NCBI RefSeq assembly: GCF_014841135.1
Contig: NZ_JACYTN010000001.1
Location: 372,001-436,000, forward strand
Length of the DNA: 64,000 nucleotides
Reading direction: 5' to 3'
From: Paenibacillus arenosi
GTDB taxonomy: Bacteria > Bacillota > Bacilli > Paenibacillales > Paenibacillaceae
Shown here: positions 16,089 to 23,815 of the stretch, piece by piece
Position numbering within the stretch: position 1 is the first letter of the stretch
Layout of the letters: every line of letters begins with the position of its first letter
Position numbers and translations under genes: made by a program
The notes under the pieces: generated by a model
What the model was told of the DNA's origin: nothing
Seen by the model: only the letters and a program-made list of their open reading frames with translations
The model's database searches: none

Positions 16089-16434
16089 AGTGGTGTCCTC
16101 CATCCATTTTCAATAATAATTGCATTTCTAGTTTAGATGTCGATCATTAATGGTAAGTACTTAATAAGCTGGTAGTGACAATTTCTTTCACAATTTGATT
16201 TTAAATTTTTCTAATCTGTCACAGTGTGATTGAACGCACAAGGAATGTGATAGGTTGATGAACTTCTTGTGGACAAGTCGTTCCATTGATTGAAATTTAA
16301 GTCAATAGTGTCCCTTTAGTAGCATTTAAGAGCAAAACCAAGAGGAAGCAGAACTTGCGTGGTGATCTTCTTCATTTCTAACGGTTCATTCCGTTATACA
16401 GCGAACGGCGCCGATATTTAAGGAATGAGGGTGC

Positions 16435-16463
16435 TTTGGAGTGTCTGAATTATATGGTATAAT
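16435..16463 (+). promoter_or_regulatory. Promoter for the YitT-family gene and its RNA leader
   Basis: Perfect TATAAT (16458-16463) with TG one base upstream (extended -10) and a weak TTTGGA at -35 (16435-16440), 17 bp apart. Transcription would begin near 16470, giving a leader of about 265 bases. In 16104-16434, between this and hmp, nothing else was identified. Confidence 0.65.
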
Positions 16464-16473
16464 ATACGTAAGT

Positions 16474-16731
16474 GAGAGAACAATCTCTAACTCAAACCAA
16501 ACAAAAGAAAGGATCAGGATACCAATGCGTCCCCGAAGGATGATGCCCCAAAGGACAATCTGGAAACGTTATGATCTTTCCTACATCTAGCTTCCCTTCG
16601 CAGAGTAAAGTTGCCACGATGGTATGACAGACTGCGAAAAGGAAGCGAGAACTATGATGATTCGAAGGATGAAGTCCTCATCTCTTGCCCTCGCTGTCTG
16701 TCGAAGGACAATGACAACAGAAGCGAGAGGG
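16474..16731 (+). ncRNA. Structured mRNA leader, candidate cis-regulatory RNA
   Basis: About 260 bases with consecutive hairpins: GAGAGA/TCTCT (16474-16488); GGAAA/TTTCC (16562-16581); a long stem GCTTCC..CTTCGCAG with CTGCGAAA..GGAAGC (16590-16646) enclosing TGCC/GGTA; GATGA/TCATC with inner GGA/TCC (16656-16682); and CCCTCGCT with AGCGAGAGGG (16688-16731), capped by TGTC-GAAG-GACA. The last 3' arm contains the GAGAGGG ribosome site of the gene at 16736, so folding would block translation. The element GAAGGA recurs four times in or next to loops. It matches no riboswitch class I know; T-box and TPP signatures are absent. Confidence 0.55.
16525..16590 (+). CDS. Leader ORF in the YitT mRNA
   Basis: A 21-residue ORF, very basic and starting MRPRRMMPQR, with CAGGA 5 bases before its ATG. 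It covers the second hairpin and stops at the base where the long third stem begins. Translation of it would change leader folding. It could be a regulatory leader peptide, or chance; the good ribosome site and its position inside the structured leader argue for translation. Confidence 0.35.
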   Translation: MRPRRMMPQRTIWKRYDLSYI

Positions 16732-16735
16732 TACA

Positions 16736-17410
16736 ATGATGAGGAGAAATGAACAATTACGTAAGATTGCATGGATGTTGCTAGGATCCGTATTACTAGC
16801 ATTTAGTTATTATCACATTAACTTTCAGAACAATTTGGCTGAAGGTGGATTTGTAGGGTTGGCGTTACTAGGCAAATATGCGTTTGACTGGTCACCAGCG
16901 GTTACAGTACTTGTATTAGATATTCCTGTTTTTATCGCGGCATGGTTTTTGAAAGGCCGTACCTTTATTATGAACACAGCGATTGCTGCAGGAGCGTTTT
17001 CGCTCACGTACTATTTGTGCGAGCAGTTCTCCACGCTCGTGCTTGACTTCGGCCCTAATTTGTTCTGGGCGGCTGTCGTATCTGGTATATTAACTGGATT
17101 CGGAGCAGGATTGGTGCTGCGCTTTGGCGGAGCTACTGGCGGTGACGACATTATGGCTTTATTCGTAAGTCGTGTCACTAAGTTAAGTGTAGGTACTGTA
17201 TTTATTATATTTGACGTAGTTGTATTGCTAATATCTATGATGTATTTGCCACTAATGGATGTGTTGTACACGATTCTTGCGGTCGGCATTGCTGGTCAAG
17301 TCATTACATGGACGGTACAAGGTGGAATTACCGTACATCGTCCAGTAGTAGAGAAAGTTCAGTCTAAGGCTGCAGCTGTATCGGCTTCACCTACAGCAAT
17401 ACGCTCGTGA
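16736..17410 (+). CDS. YitT family membrane protein, short form
   Basis: A 224-residue integral membrane protein of the YitT/DUF161 family with about five to six hydrophobic segments: WMLLGSVLLAFSYYHINF, the conserved NNLAEGGFVGLALL, AVTVLVLDIPVFIAAWF, FWAAVVSGILTGFGAGLVLR, GGATGGDDIMALFV and VLLISMMYLPLMDVLYTILA. The family motif GGATGGDD is intact. It lacks the C-terminal DUF2179 cytoplasmic domain of full-length YitT proteins (usually about 280 residues). Function is unknown; transport or sensing is possible. ATG 16736 or 16739 may be used. The ribosome site lies inside a hairpin of the long leader, so expression is probably controlled at translation. Confidence 0.85.
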   Translation: MMRRNEQLRKIAWMLLGSVLLAFSYYHINFQNNLAEGGFVGLALLGKYAFDWSPAVTVLVLDIPVFIAAWFLKGRTFIMNTAIAAGAFSLTYYLCEQFSTLVLDFGPNLFWAAVVSGILTGFGAGLVLRFGGATGGDDIMALFVSRVTKLSVGTVFIIFDVVVLLISMMYLPLMDVLYTILAVGIAGQVITWTVQGGITVHRPVVEKVQSKAAAVSASPTAIRS

Positions 17411-17445
17411 TGAATAACATAAAGATCAGTACGAATATGAAGAAG

Positions 17446-17496
17446 AACCGTCTAGTTTTTTTCAATATCTTATTGAAGGAAGCTGGGCGGTTTTTG
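17446..17496 (+). terminator. Rho-independent terminator
   Basis: AACCGTCTAG (from 17446) pairs with CTGGGCGGTT through two G-T pairs, with an inner TTCAATA/TATTGAA stem, and ends in TTTTTG. It closes the YitT-family transcript. Confidence 0.7.
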
Positions 17497-17540
17497 TGCA
17501 TACATACATGAATATATGAACAGTAGGAGCTGAATTACAT

Positions 17541-18422
17541 ATGAGACGCATTCTAGTTATGGGTGGGACAAGATTTTTTGGTAAAAGGCTTGTACAGCGT
17601 TTACTGGAAAATGGAGATCAGGTTACAATTGCTACGCGTGGAACAACTACGGATTCATTCGGAAATCAGGTTCAGCGTATGATCTTGGATCGCGCAGATC
17701 GTCGATCTGTCCAAGCTGTAGCTCATGCAGGTGAATGGGACATCGTTTATGATAACATCTGTTATTCCCCTGAGACGGCGCAGTATGCAGTTGAGGCATT
17801 TGATGGGCGTGTTGGTCACTATGTATTTACTTCAACTTTATCGGTATACAATCCATCCGGCAAGCTGCATGTCGAGGCTGATTTCGATCCATACGGTGTA
17901 GATTTACATGAACCGATAGTTGAGGAACAGCTATCTTATCAAAAAGGGAAGCAGTTATGTGAAGCCGTGTTTCATCAAAAAGCTGCATTTCCTGTTGCTT
18001 CTGTACGGTTTCCAATCGTGCTTGGTCCGGATGATTATACGAAACGTCTGGAATTTCATCTGGAGCGTGTGCACAACGAAACGCCTATCTACATACCAAA
18101 TATGAATGCTCATATGAACTATATTCAATCCAGTGAAGCTGCATCATTTTTAGAATGGGCGGGCACTCAGTTATGGAAAGGTCCGATTAATGCTTGTTCC
18201 GATGGAACGATACAGCTAGCAGAGGTTATGAGTATTGTGGAGCAGGCAGTTGGGAGAAAAGCAATTATGATGAGCGCTGGGTCTGACGAGGAACGTTCTC
18301 CATTTGGGGTGCCAGACAGCTGGTTAATGGATAATAGTGCTGCACGTCAAGCTGGATTTGTGTTTGATGAATTGCAGAATTGGCTGCCACCGTTGGCGAA
18401 GGAGCTTGCTGCAAGGTTGTAG
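17541..18422 (+). CDS. NAD-dependent epimerase/dehydratase (extended SDR)
   Basis: A 293-residue extended short-chain dehydrogenase/reductase. The N-terminal nucleotide-binding motif is GGTRFFGKRLV (residues 8-18), with the following strand and Arg in IATRG. The catalytic Ser/Thr is in FTSTLSVY and the Tyr-Lys pair in SYQKGK (YxxxK, Y-Q-K-G-K). The C-terminal substrate half contains NYIQSSEAA and a mid-length lid. It resembles the atypical reductase branch often annotated as sugar epimerase or mRNA-binding homologue. Substrate is unknown. It stands alone between two terminators; the ATG has a moderate AGGAG 15 bases upstream, so the exact start is less certain. Confidence 0.82.
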   Translation: MRRILVMGGTRFFGKRLVQRLLENGDQVTIATRGTTTDSFGNQVQRMILDRADRRSVQAVAHAGEWDIVYDNICYSPETAQYAVEAFDGRVGHYVFTSTLSVYNPSGKLHVEADFDPYGVDLHEPIVEEQLSYQKGKQLCEAVFHQKAAFPVASVRFPIVLGPDDYTKRLEFHLERVHNETPIYIPNMNAHMNYIQSSEAASFLEWAGTQLWKGPINACSDGTIQLAEVMSIVEQAVGRKAIMMSAGSDEERSPFGVPDSWLMDNSAARQAGFVFDELQNWLPPLAKELAARL

Positions 18423-18487
18423 GTATTGGATACAGCTAACTGAATTTAGGAAGTAACTGAATTAGAAAGTAAATTTCTTTATAGAGA

Positions 18488-18544
18488 AAGTCGAGGCGTA
18501 GGGATAGCGTTGGTTCCTGAGCTCGGCTTTTTTAGTTTTATTCA
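18488..18544 (+). terminator. Rho-independent terminator
   Basis: AAGTCGAG (18488-18495) pairs with CTCGGCTT (18532-18539) and runs into TTTTTT. It ends the SDR transcript. Confidence 0.75.
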
Positions 18545-18606
18545 GCATAGCAAGCACAGAGTATGCAGCGAGAGTACATTAAATTTTTAGCAACGTGTCT
18601 AAGATA

Positions 18607-18733
18607 GGACAAATATGCAGTTAATTTTTCTATAAATACGCAAATTAGAGGAAAGATCCGCATAAGTGCATTTATTTTTGCATTTATAGCTTCTTTAAGG
18701 GCATTTCCGTTTACATGAACTGCACATTTGTCC
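18607..18733. repeat. 127-bp inverted-repeat element (MITE-like)
   Basis: Ends are 16-bp inverted repeats with one mismatch: GGACAAATATGCAGTT (18607-18622) and AACTGCACATTTGTCC (18718-18733). A second nested pair, CTATAAATACGCAAA and TTTTTGCATTTATAG, lies inside, so the whole element can fold into one long hairpin. A related end (ATGCATTTTTGTCC) lies at 18771-18784. It has no convincing gene; a 65-codon minus-strand frame is a by-product. This is the layout of a non-autonomous mobile or REP-like intergenic repeat. I saw no second full copy in the window. Confidence 0.6.
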
Positions 18734-18784
18734 ATATTGGCTACTTAATTGAGAATTTCACTAAAAATAGATGCATTTTTGTCC

Positions 18785-19355
18785 AGCACACCTTTTCACA
18801 TTGTTTAAAGTAGAGTATTGCTGGGGCTGCTGCCGTTGTTCGGTAGTCGTCATTATTAATCAGCCTGGTAGTACATCTGATTTTTGTTTTTGATAACAAG
18901 CAAGCTTATTTTCGGAAAAGATGTGAATAATGTGTGAAAAAAGTATGGATTATTTGTGAATGATTGCGTTATACTATACATATACAGTTCCAACACGCAC
19001 TCGGCAACATCATTCCTTTTCCTCATCTACAGGCCGCTGCTGCTCTTACCTCATGTCAGTCGAACGATCATACTTGCAATAATGCGTGGATGATTACGGA
19101 ACTGAGTATCCCTCTAATTACAGGTTCACATGTCTATTCTATATGTTCGCTTCTTTTATTAATGGTGAAATGTAAATAAGCGTCCAACCAAGTTGTAAGC
19201 GTTGCCAGAGCATGTCCTGTTCTGGTGTATGGTCAATTCAGAATAAATCTGATTGGCTCCTTATAGTTGATATGGATGAATCGTATGTATGGTGGATGGA
19301 CAGAAGGCTGGGATAAAGAGAAGACCATAATTATAAATATGGATACCGGGAGGTA
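18785..19355. other. Intergenic stretch without recognised gene
   Basis: No frame here has a ribosome site and plausible protein together. A cluster TTGTGA / TATACT near 18954-18975 could be a weak promoter, and CCAGA...TCTGG-like pairing is seen near 19210-19235. Nothing firmer can be supported before the small membrane-protein gene. Confidence 0.4.
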
Positions 19356-19646
19356 ATGATGATGAAACGAAAAGTGTTATGGCTGTTTGTCATTATGTTT
19401 ATAGCTGCTGGAGGATTTTTTCAGTATTTTATGTGGACCGATCAGTTACAAGCTGCGGCACAGCAAACGGTTGAAGTCGCTCAAGCGACACAGCTGCAAG
19501 CTGTTGCCAATGGACCTGATTTCTCATGGCAGGATGGAACAACGATCACGTTAGGCAGAAAAATTCAATTTTTGATGTATTCAACTGGTTACGTATTTGC
19601 CTGTGGCATTTTGCTCGTGATGATGCGGAGAATGCCTCGTTCCTGA
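19356..19646 (+). CDS. Small two-helix membrane protein, unknown family
   Basis: A 96-residue protein with GGGAGG before the ATG (a second ATG at 19359 is possible). Residues about 8-27 (WLFVIMFIAAGGFFQYFMW) and 74-90 (YSTGYVFACGILLVMM) are membrane segments flanking an extracytoplasmic loop rich in Gln, Ala and Val (QAAAQQTVEVAQATQLQAVA). The basic ends (MMMKRK and RRMPRS) put both termini inside. No function can be assigned. The nearest gene encodes a membrane-anchored GAF protein 225 bases downstream. Confidence 0.7.
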   Translation: MMMKRKVLWLFVIMFIAAGGFFQYFMWTDQLQAAAQQTVEVAQATQLQAVANGPDFSWQDGTTITLGRKIQFLMYSTGYVFACGILLVMMRRMPRS

Positions 19647-19870
19647 TGGGCATCCGAAGGTGAAGAGCTTAACTTAATACGTTGATTTTAATCATACGTA
19701 ATTTATCGGAGCTATATTACATCGCAACCTATTCCGACAGCAACTAGCAGTAAGTTGGATGTAATTTAACAATTATTCCTTATTTTTTGTTCAAGAATGC
19801 ATGTTCGCTTCACTTGCTGCATATGTTTGTACCATTACATGGTCGAGCGTTCGCGCAAGGAGGGGTGAAG

Positions 19871-20707
19871 ATGGAAGCGGTTATCAAAGTATTATTGGAT
19901 AAATTGCCGCCTTGGGGTTATCATTTATTTGCTGTCGTATTGGCAGTGGGATTGTTGTTTTATTTTGTCCGTACCATGTACATCAATAAGAAATTTAGTG
20001 AAATGATTACGGATGTATTGAAGCGGGATGAACGATTGCAAGGCTATCAAGAGAAGATGGAACAAGTTCAAACGGATAAGCTGCACAGCGAGCAGGCTGC
20101 ACAGCAGACGATTTCCGCTTTACGTAATATGAAGCCTTTTCTTGAGACGTTGAATGATCTGCGCTCGACGCAAGATGCCTATAACGTGCTGACAGATACT
20201 TCGTTTTTAATGCAAAGGATGCTCGATATGATTGCAATTGACATGAAGCGCAAGCCCGGAGGACATCATCGATGTGGCATATGGCTATATGCGGATCAGA
20301 AGCTGACACTTCGGTTTGCCTCAGCTGGATTCCCGAAACATTACGTTGGTGAACGACAGCTGCATGTTGATCGCTCGGTTGCTGGTCGCAGCTATCGCAA
20401 GCAGTCTATCATCCAATGTGCTGATGTTACGAGGGACGAGGACTGGGAGCGTAATACCGACTCCAAAAGTCCATACCAAACCTTGCTCTGCCTTCCGCTT
20501 GGTTCATACGGCGTAATGACAGTGGATGGGATAGAACCATTCAGTGAGGCTAGTCGATTGATTGGCGAACTTTATGCTGAGATTGCTACCGGTGTACTCG
20601 CAGAACATGTGCAGGCCTATCAACGCTGGTCGGAGCAGATGAATCGGAGCATCCATGATGGAATGTCCTTGTCGGAAGAAGAAGTGGGGCAGAATTTAGG
20701 TATCTGA
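19871..20707 (+). CDS. Membrane-anchored GAF domain protein
   Basis: A 278-residue protein. Residues about 16-34 are one membrane segment (GYHLFAVVLAVGLLFYFV), followed by a charged helical stretch likely to form a coiled coil (residues 40-90). A GAF-like domain then spans about 100-250 (TSFLMQRMLDMIAIDMKR, CGIWLYADQKLTLRFASAG, VDRSVAGRSYR, TLLCLPLGSYGVMTVDG). GAF domains bind small ligands and act as sensors, but no output domain such as a kinase or cyclase is fused. ATG 19871 has GGAGGGGTGAAG before it; an upstream TTG at 19787 would add 28 residues without a ribosome site. Its signalling partner is unknown. Confidence 0.75.
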   Translation: MEAVIKVLLDKLPPWGYHLFAVVLAVGLLFYFVRTMYINKKFSEMITDVLKRDERLQGYQEKMEQVQTDKLHSEQAAQQTISALRNMKPFLETLNDLRSTQDAYNVLTDTSFLMQRMLDMIAIDMKRKPGGHHRCGIWLYADQKLTLRFASAGFPKHYVGERQLHVDRSVAGRSYRKQSIIQCADVTRDEDWERNTDSKSPYQTLLCLPLGSYGVMTVDGIEPFSEASRLIGELYAEIATGVLAEHVQAYQRWSEQMNRSIHDGMSLSEEEVGQNLGI

Positions 20708-20788
20708 ATTTATGTCGCAGTAGTTTACTTTCCCTGACGCTCTAATGATAATGTCTTATCCATATTTCATTCAAATACCGTTCTTTCT

Positions 20789-20825
20789 AGCAGGTCTTGG
20801 TGTTGAGCCACAGACCTGCTTTTAT
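20789..20825 (+). terminator. Rho-independent terminator
   Basis: Perfect AGCAGGTCT (20789-20797) / AGACCTGCT (20812-20820) with an inner TGG/CCA, then TTTT. Confidence 0.8.
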
Positions 20826-20928
20826 GTATTTTTTGAAAGCGAACAGTTGTTTGTTTGATGGACTGCTGGTATGATAGGAACATTAAAAAATGAGGAAAAT
20901 TATACATATGAAATGAGGTGGATAGTAA

Positions 20929-22137
20929 GTGTGGAGAAACCGCAATGTATGGATTGTACTGGCAGGGGAATTTATTGCGAGTTTAGGCTTGTGGATGTCG
21001 ATTATCGCCAACTTGGAATTTATGCAGAAGCATGTCCCTTCTGACTTTATGAAGTCGTTGATTCTGTTTACAGGCTTATTAGCAGGTGTATTGGTCGGTC
21101 CACTGGCAGGAAGAGTTATCGATGCGAATAAGAAGAAGACGATACTCATTTATTCAGGTATTGGACGATTAATTAGTGTGTGCTTCATGTTTGTCGCGCT
21201 CGCTTTTGACTCTGTACTATGGATGGTGATGTTCGCTGTCTTTTTACAAATTTCAGCTGCATTTACACTGCCTGCATTACAAGCATTAATCCCGCAAATT
21301 GTTGCAGAGAAAGATCTCATTACATTGAATGGGGTCAATATGAACGCTTCTACCGTGGCGAGAATATTAGGTACGGCAGCAGCGGGAAGCTTGTTAATGG
21401 TCGTTGACTTGTACACGTTGTATATGGCTTCATTTGTTGCTTATGTACTGCTGTTATTATCGACGATGCTGCTGCGTGTAGATGAAACGAAGAAAGAAGG
21501 CGGCAAGCGTCATGGATCGAAAGGCAGCTTTAAAGAAGTAATTCCAATGCTGAAAAGTATGCCGGTAGCAACGATGGCACTTATTATTTCTATTGTTCCC
21601 TTGTTATTCATTGGTGCATTCAACCTTATGGTTATTAATATTAGTGAAATGCACCAGAGCTCTGAAATTAAAGGTGCCCTGTATGCCGTAGAAGGCGTAT
21701 GCTTTATCGTAGCAGCTTTTCTTGTGCGTTACCTTTCAGGAAACGGGAATTTGCTGAATCGGTTATATTTGTTCTCCGTAATGATAGCCATATCTCAATT
21801 CATGTTGTTGTTTGCAGACTATGCATGGGTTGCGCTCGCTTCATTCGGATTGTTTGGCTTTGCGGCAGGTTGTTATTTCCCGCTGCTCTCTACTTACTTT
21901 CAGACGACAATTCCTAAAGAATATCATGGTCGTTTCTTCTCCTTCCGCAGCATGATCGATCGGGTCATGTTCCAAGTCGTACTTCTAACGGTAGGTTTGC
22001 TGCTGGATACGATCGGGCTGCAGTATATGGCCGGCATCTTCGGGGCATTGTCTCTCGTGTTAATTTTAATATCGATGCTGCGCTTTACACAGGAGAAGCA
22101 AGTGCAGACAGCTTCATCCACGGAGCAAGCGCAATAA
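20929..22137 (+). CDS. MFS transporter
   Basis: A 402-residue, 12-helix major facilitator permease. The N-terminal half opens with VWIVLAGEFIASLGLWMSII and has the loop 2-3 pattern GPLAGRVIDANKKKTILI, a variant of the MFS motif A (G-x-L-x-D-R). The two halves are split by a charged loop (VDETKKEGGKRHGSKGS, about residues 184-200). The group resembles drug or siderophore exporters of the MFS_3 type. The substrate is not evident. The start is GTG 20929 with GAGGTGG 8 bases before it. It is monocistronic, bounded by terminators on both sides. Confidence 0.85.
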   Translation: MWRNRNVWIVLAGEFIASLGLWMSIIANLEFMQKHVPSDFMKSLILFTGLLAGVLVGPLAGRVIDANKKKTILIYSGIGRLISVCFMFVALAFDSVLWMVMFAVFLQISAAFTLPALQALIPQIVAEKDLITLNGVNMNASTVARILGTAAAGSLLMVVDLYTLYMASFVAYVLLLLSTMLLRVDETKKEGGKRHGSKGSFKEVIPMLKSMPVATMALIISIVPLLFIGAFNLMVINISEMHQSSEIKGALYAVEGVCFIVAAFLVRYLSGNGNLLNRLYLFSVMIAISQFMLLFADYAWVALASFGLFGFAAGCYFPLLSTYFQTTIPKEYHGRFFSFRSMIDRVMFQVVLLTVGLLLDTIGLQYMAGIFGALSLVLILISMLRFTQEKQVQTASSTEQAQ

Positions 22138-22201
22138 AGTGTAACAAGTTCATGAATGATTCAAACATTTAGCTTAAACAGATAGCTTGAATAAGAATAA
22201 T

Positions 22202-22255
22202 GAAAATGCCGCATTTCGCTGTACGCTAACTAAGCGTGGCGAATGCGGCATTTTC
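22202..22255. terminator. Long bidirectional terminator
   Basis: Arms GAAAATGCCGCATTTCGC (22202-22219) and GCGAATGCGGCATTTTC (22239-22255) form about 17 bp with an inner ACGC/GCGT stem. It serves the MFS gene and the convergent gene at 22267. Confidence 0.85.
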
Positions 22256-22266
22256 ATGTAGGTTTA

Positions 22267-22623
22267 TTATAAAAGCAATGTGATGACAAGTAATTCATAC
22301 AAGACTAGCGGTAAAATAACGTTGCTATAGCTTCTGTAATCGGGATCAGGTGACGTAGGTTGGTATCCTCTAGAGGTGGTAGCTTGGGGAGCTTGAACAG
22401 CTGCGGCAGGCATCATAACTTCGAGTAATAGAAAACTCCCATCGACACCAACAATCTTACCTTCATACATATTTCCATTATCAAGAGTAATCCGAACGGT
22501 CTTATGAAGATGAGGCTGAAGCACCTCTTGCATCGTGTCACGATACGTCTTCCATTGGGCTAATACATTTGGGTGGCCCTGATATAAAATGCCGGGTTTA
22601 GGTTGCTGGCAGGAGCAAGGCAT
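22267..22623 (-). CDS. Small protein with Sm-like core, unknown function
   Basis: A 118-residue protein starting MPCSCQQPKPG. Residues about 37-70 (HLHKTVRITLDNGNMYEGKI, then VGVDGSFLLLEV) have the bent-sheet pattern of Sm/LSm or Hfq-like small domains: a strand, a turn with N-G and E-G-K, and a hydrophobic strand. A low-complexity linker (PAAAVQAPQATTSRGYQPTS) leads to a hydrophobic tail (NVILPLVLYELLVITLLL) that could insert in a membrane. Such Cys-start, Pro-rich small proteins also occur among spore-coat proteins. Neither role can be proved here. The start codon is ATG 22623, and it is transcribed alone. Confidence 0.55.
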   Translation of the reverse strand: MPCSCQQPKPGILYQGHPNVLAQWKTYRDTMQEVLQPHLHKTVRITLDNGNMYEGKIVGVDGSFLLLEVMMPAAAVQAPQATTSRGYQPTSPDPDYRSYSNVILPLVLYELLVITLLL

Positions 22624-22765
22624 GCTGTATTACCTCCATCTCACGATACATTTGTCATTAATCATTAATGTATGTATGCGCCTAGGCAGCGGTTCCTCTT
22701 TACACGTTAATGTATTCCTGATTTAATGAATGGAAAGAGATGTAAATGAGGTGAAAGGATACAAC

Positions 22766-23737
22766 ATGGATGATACAGTGAATAGCATACCATTACATGA
22801 TGCTATAGCAGTAGCAGCATTGGTTTATGGCGTAGATCCAAGTGAGATGATCGAAATTGGCGGATTTGAAAGCTATGTCTATGAATATATAAAAGATAAT
22901 CAATCCTTCATCCTTAAAATCATTCACCGAGAACGTCGTACCAAATTGATGCTGCTGGCAGAAGTAGAATATATCAATTATTTAGCTGAACACGGGATAC
23001 CTGTATCTCGTTGTATTCCATCAATAGATGGGCAGTATGTTTATAAGGTAGCACAGTTTTACTTTGTCAGCTATGAAAAAGCAAAGGGTGAAAAAGTATC
23101 GGAAAAAGATTGGGTACCTTCTTTATTTGTTCAGCTAGGTGACATTGTAGGTCGAATGCATCAGCTAGCAGAGGTATTTACATCGTCAGATCCTTCATTT
23201 GTTCGTATTCAATGGCATGAGGAACCGCGCTTACAGCATTTTTCGAAATTGTTGCAGGGGCAACCCGCTGTCATTAAATACGGACAAGGAGTGCTGAAAC
23301 AGCTGCATGCTTATCCTGTGACGTCTCAGAACTATGGGCTTATCCATTATGACTGTCATCGCGGCAATTATTTTGTTGTAGATGGGCAAATTACGTTATT
23401 TGATTTTGATGATATGCAGTACAACTGGTATGTGAACGACATTGCTGTCATTTTATATTATGTGATAACGGGTAATCAGGCTGGTCAAAACAATCAGCAT
23501 ATTCGGGAGTTCTTCTCCTACTTCTTAGCGGGATATACACGGCATCGTACGTTGGAGCGTGAAGAGCTGGAGCGAATACCGACCTTTTTGAAGCTTCGTC
23601 AATTCCTATTGTATATTGCGATTAGTGAAAAGCAAGCGGAAGGGAAGCTTACGGAAAGAATGAAATTAACGCTCGATCGTATTCGTGGCGAAATTGAACG
23701 TAATGAAGAAATCATAGATATAAATCTCCTTTTTTGA
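22766..23737 (+). CDS. APH-type phosphotransferase family protein
   Basis: A 323-residue protein of the aminoglycoside-phosphotransferase/CotS/homoserine-kinase-like fold. The N-lobe has GGFESYVYEY (a Gly-rich turn) and Lys in FILKIIH. The catalytic loop is IHYDCHRGNYFV (H-x-D-x-x-x-x-N) and the metal-binding motif is LFDFDDM. Such kinases in spore formers include coat-associated CotS/YutH types; the true substrate is unknown, and resistance is unlikely as a primary role. ATG 22766 has AAAGGAT 5 bases before it; an ATG at 22730 lacks a ribosome site. Confidence 0.82.
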   Translation: MDDTVNSIPLHDAIAVAALVYGVDPSEMIEIGGFESYVYEYIKDNQSFILKIIHRERRTKLMLLAEVEYINYLAEHGIPVSRCIPSIDGQYVYKVAQFYFVSYEKAKGEKVSEKDWVPSLFVQLGDIVGRMHQLAEVFTSSDPSFVRIQWHEEPRLQHFSKLLQGQPAVIKYGQGVLKQLHAYPVTSQNYGLIHYDCHRGNYFVVDGQITLFDFDDMQYNWYVNDIAVILYYVITGNQAGQNNQHIREFFSYFLAGYTRHRTLEREELERIPTFLKLRQFLLYIAISEKQAEGKLTERMKLTLDRIRGEIERNEEIIDINLLF

Positions 23738-23815
23738 ATCGAATAAGCAACTGTCTGCAACAATATAAGTTGGAGGGTCGTCTAATGAACATAATGATGA
23801 GAAAGGAGCAAGGCT

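Noticed and set aside
16104-16250. Possible Fnr or NsrR site upstream of hmp
   Set aside because: TGTGA-like and TCACA-like halves are present but with the wrong spacing (about 9 bases), so no site can be claimed.
16464-16735. T-box or known riboswitch before the YitT-family gene
   Set aside because: The T-box antiterminator sequence and TPP/SAM signatures are missing, and there is no terminator hairpin with a T-tract.
18538-18735. A 65-codon minus-strand frame in the inverted-repeat element
   Set aside because: It coincides with the inverted-repeat element, lacks a ribosome site and is better explained as element sequence.
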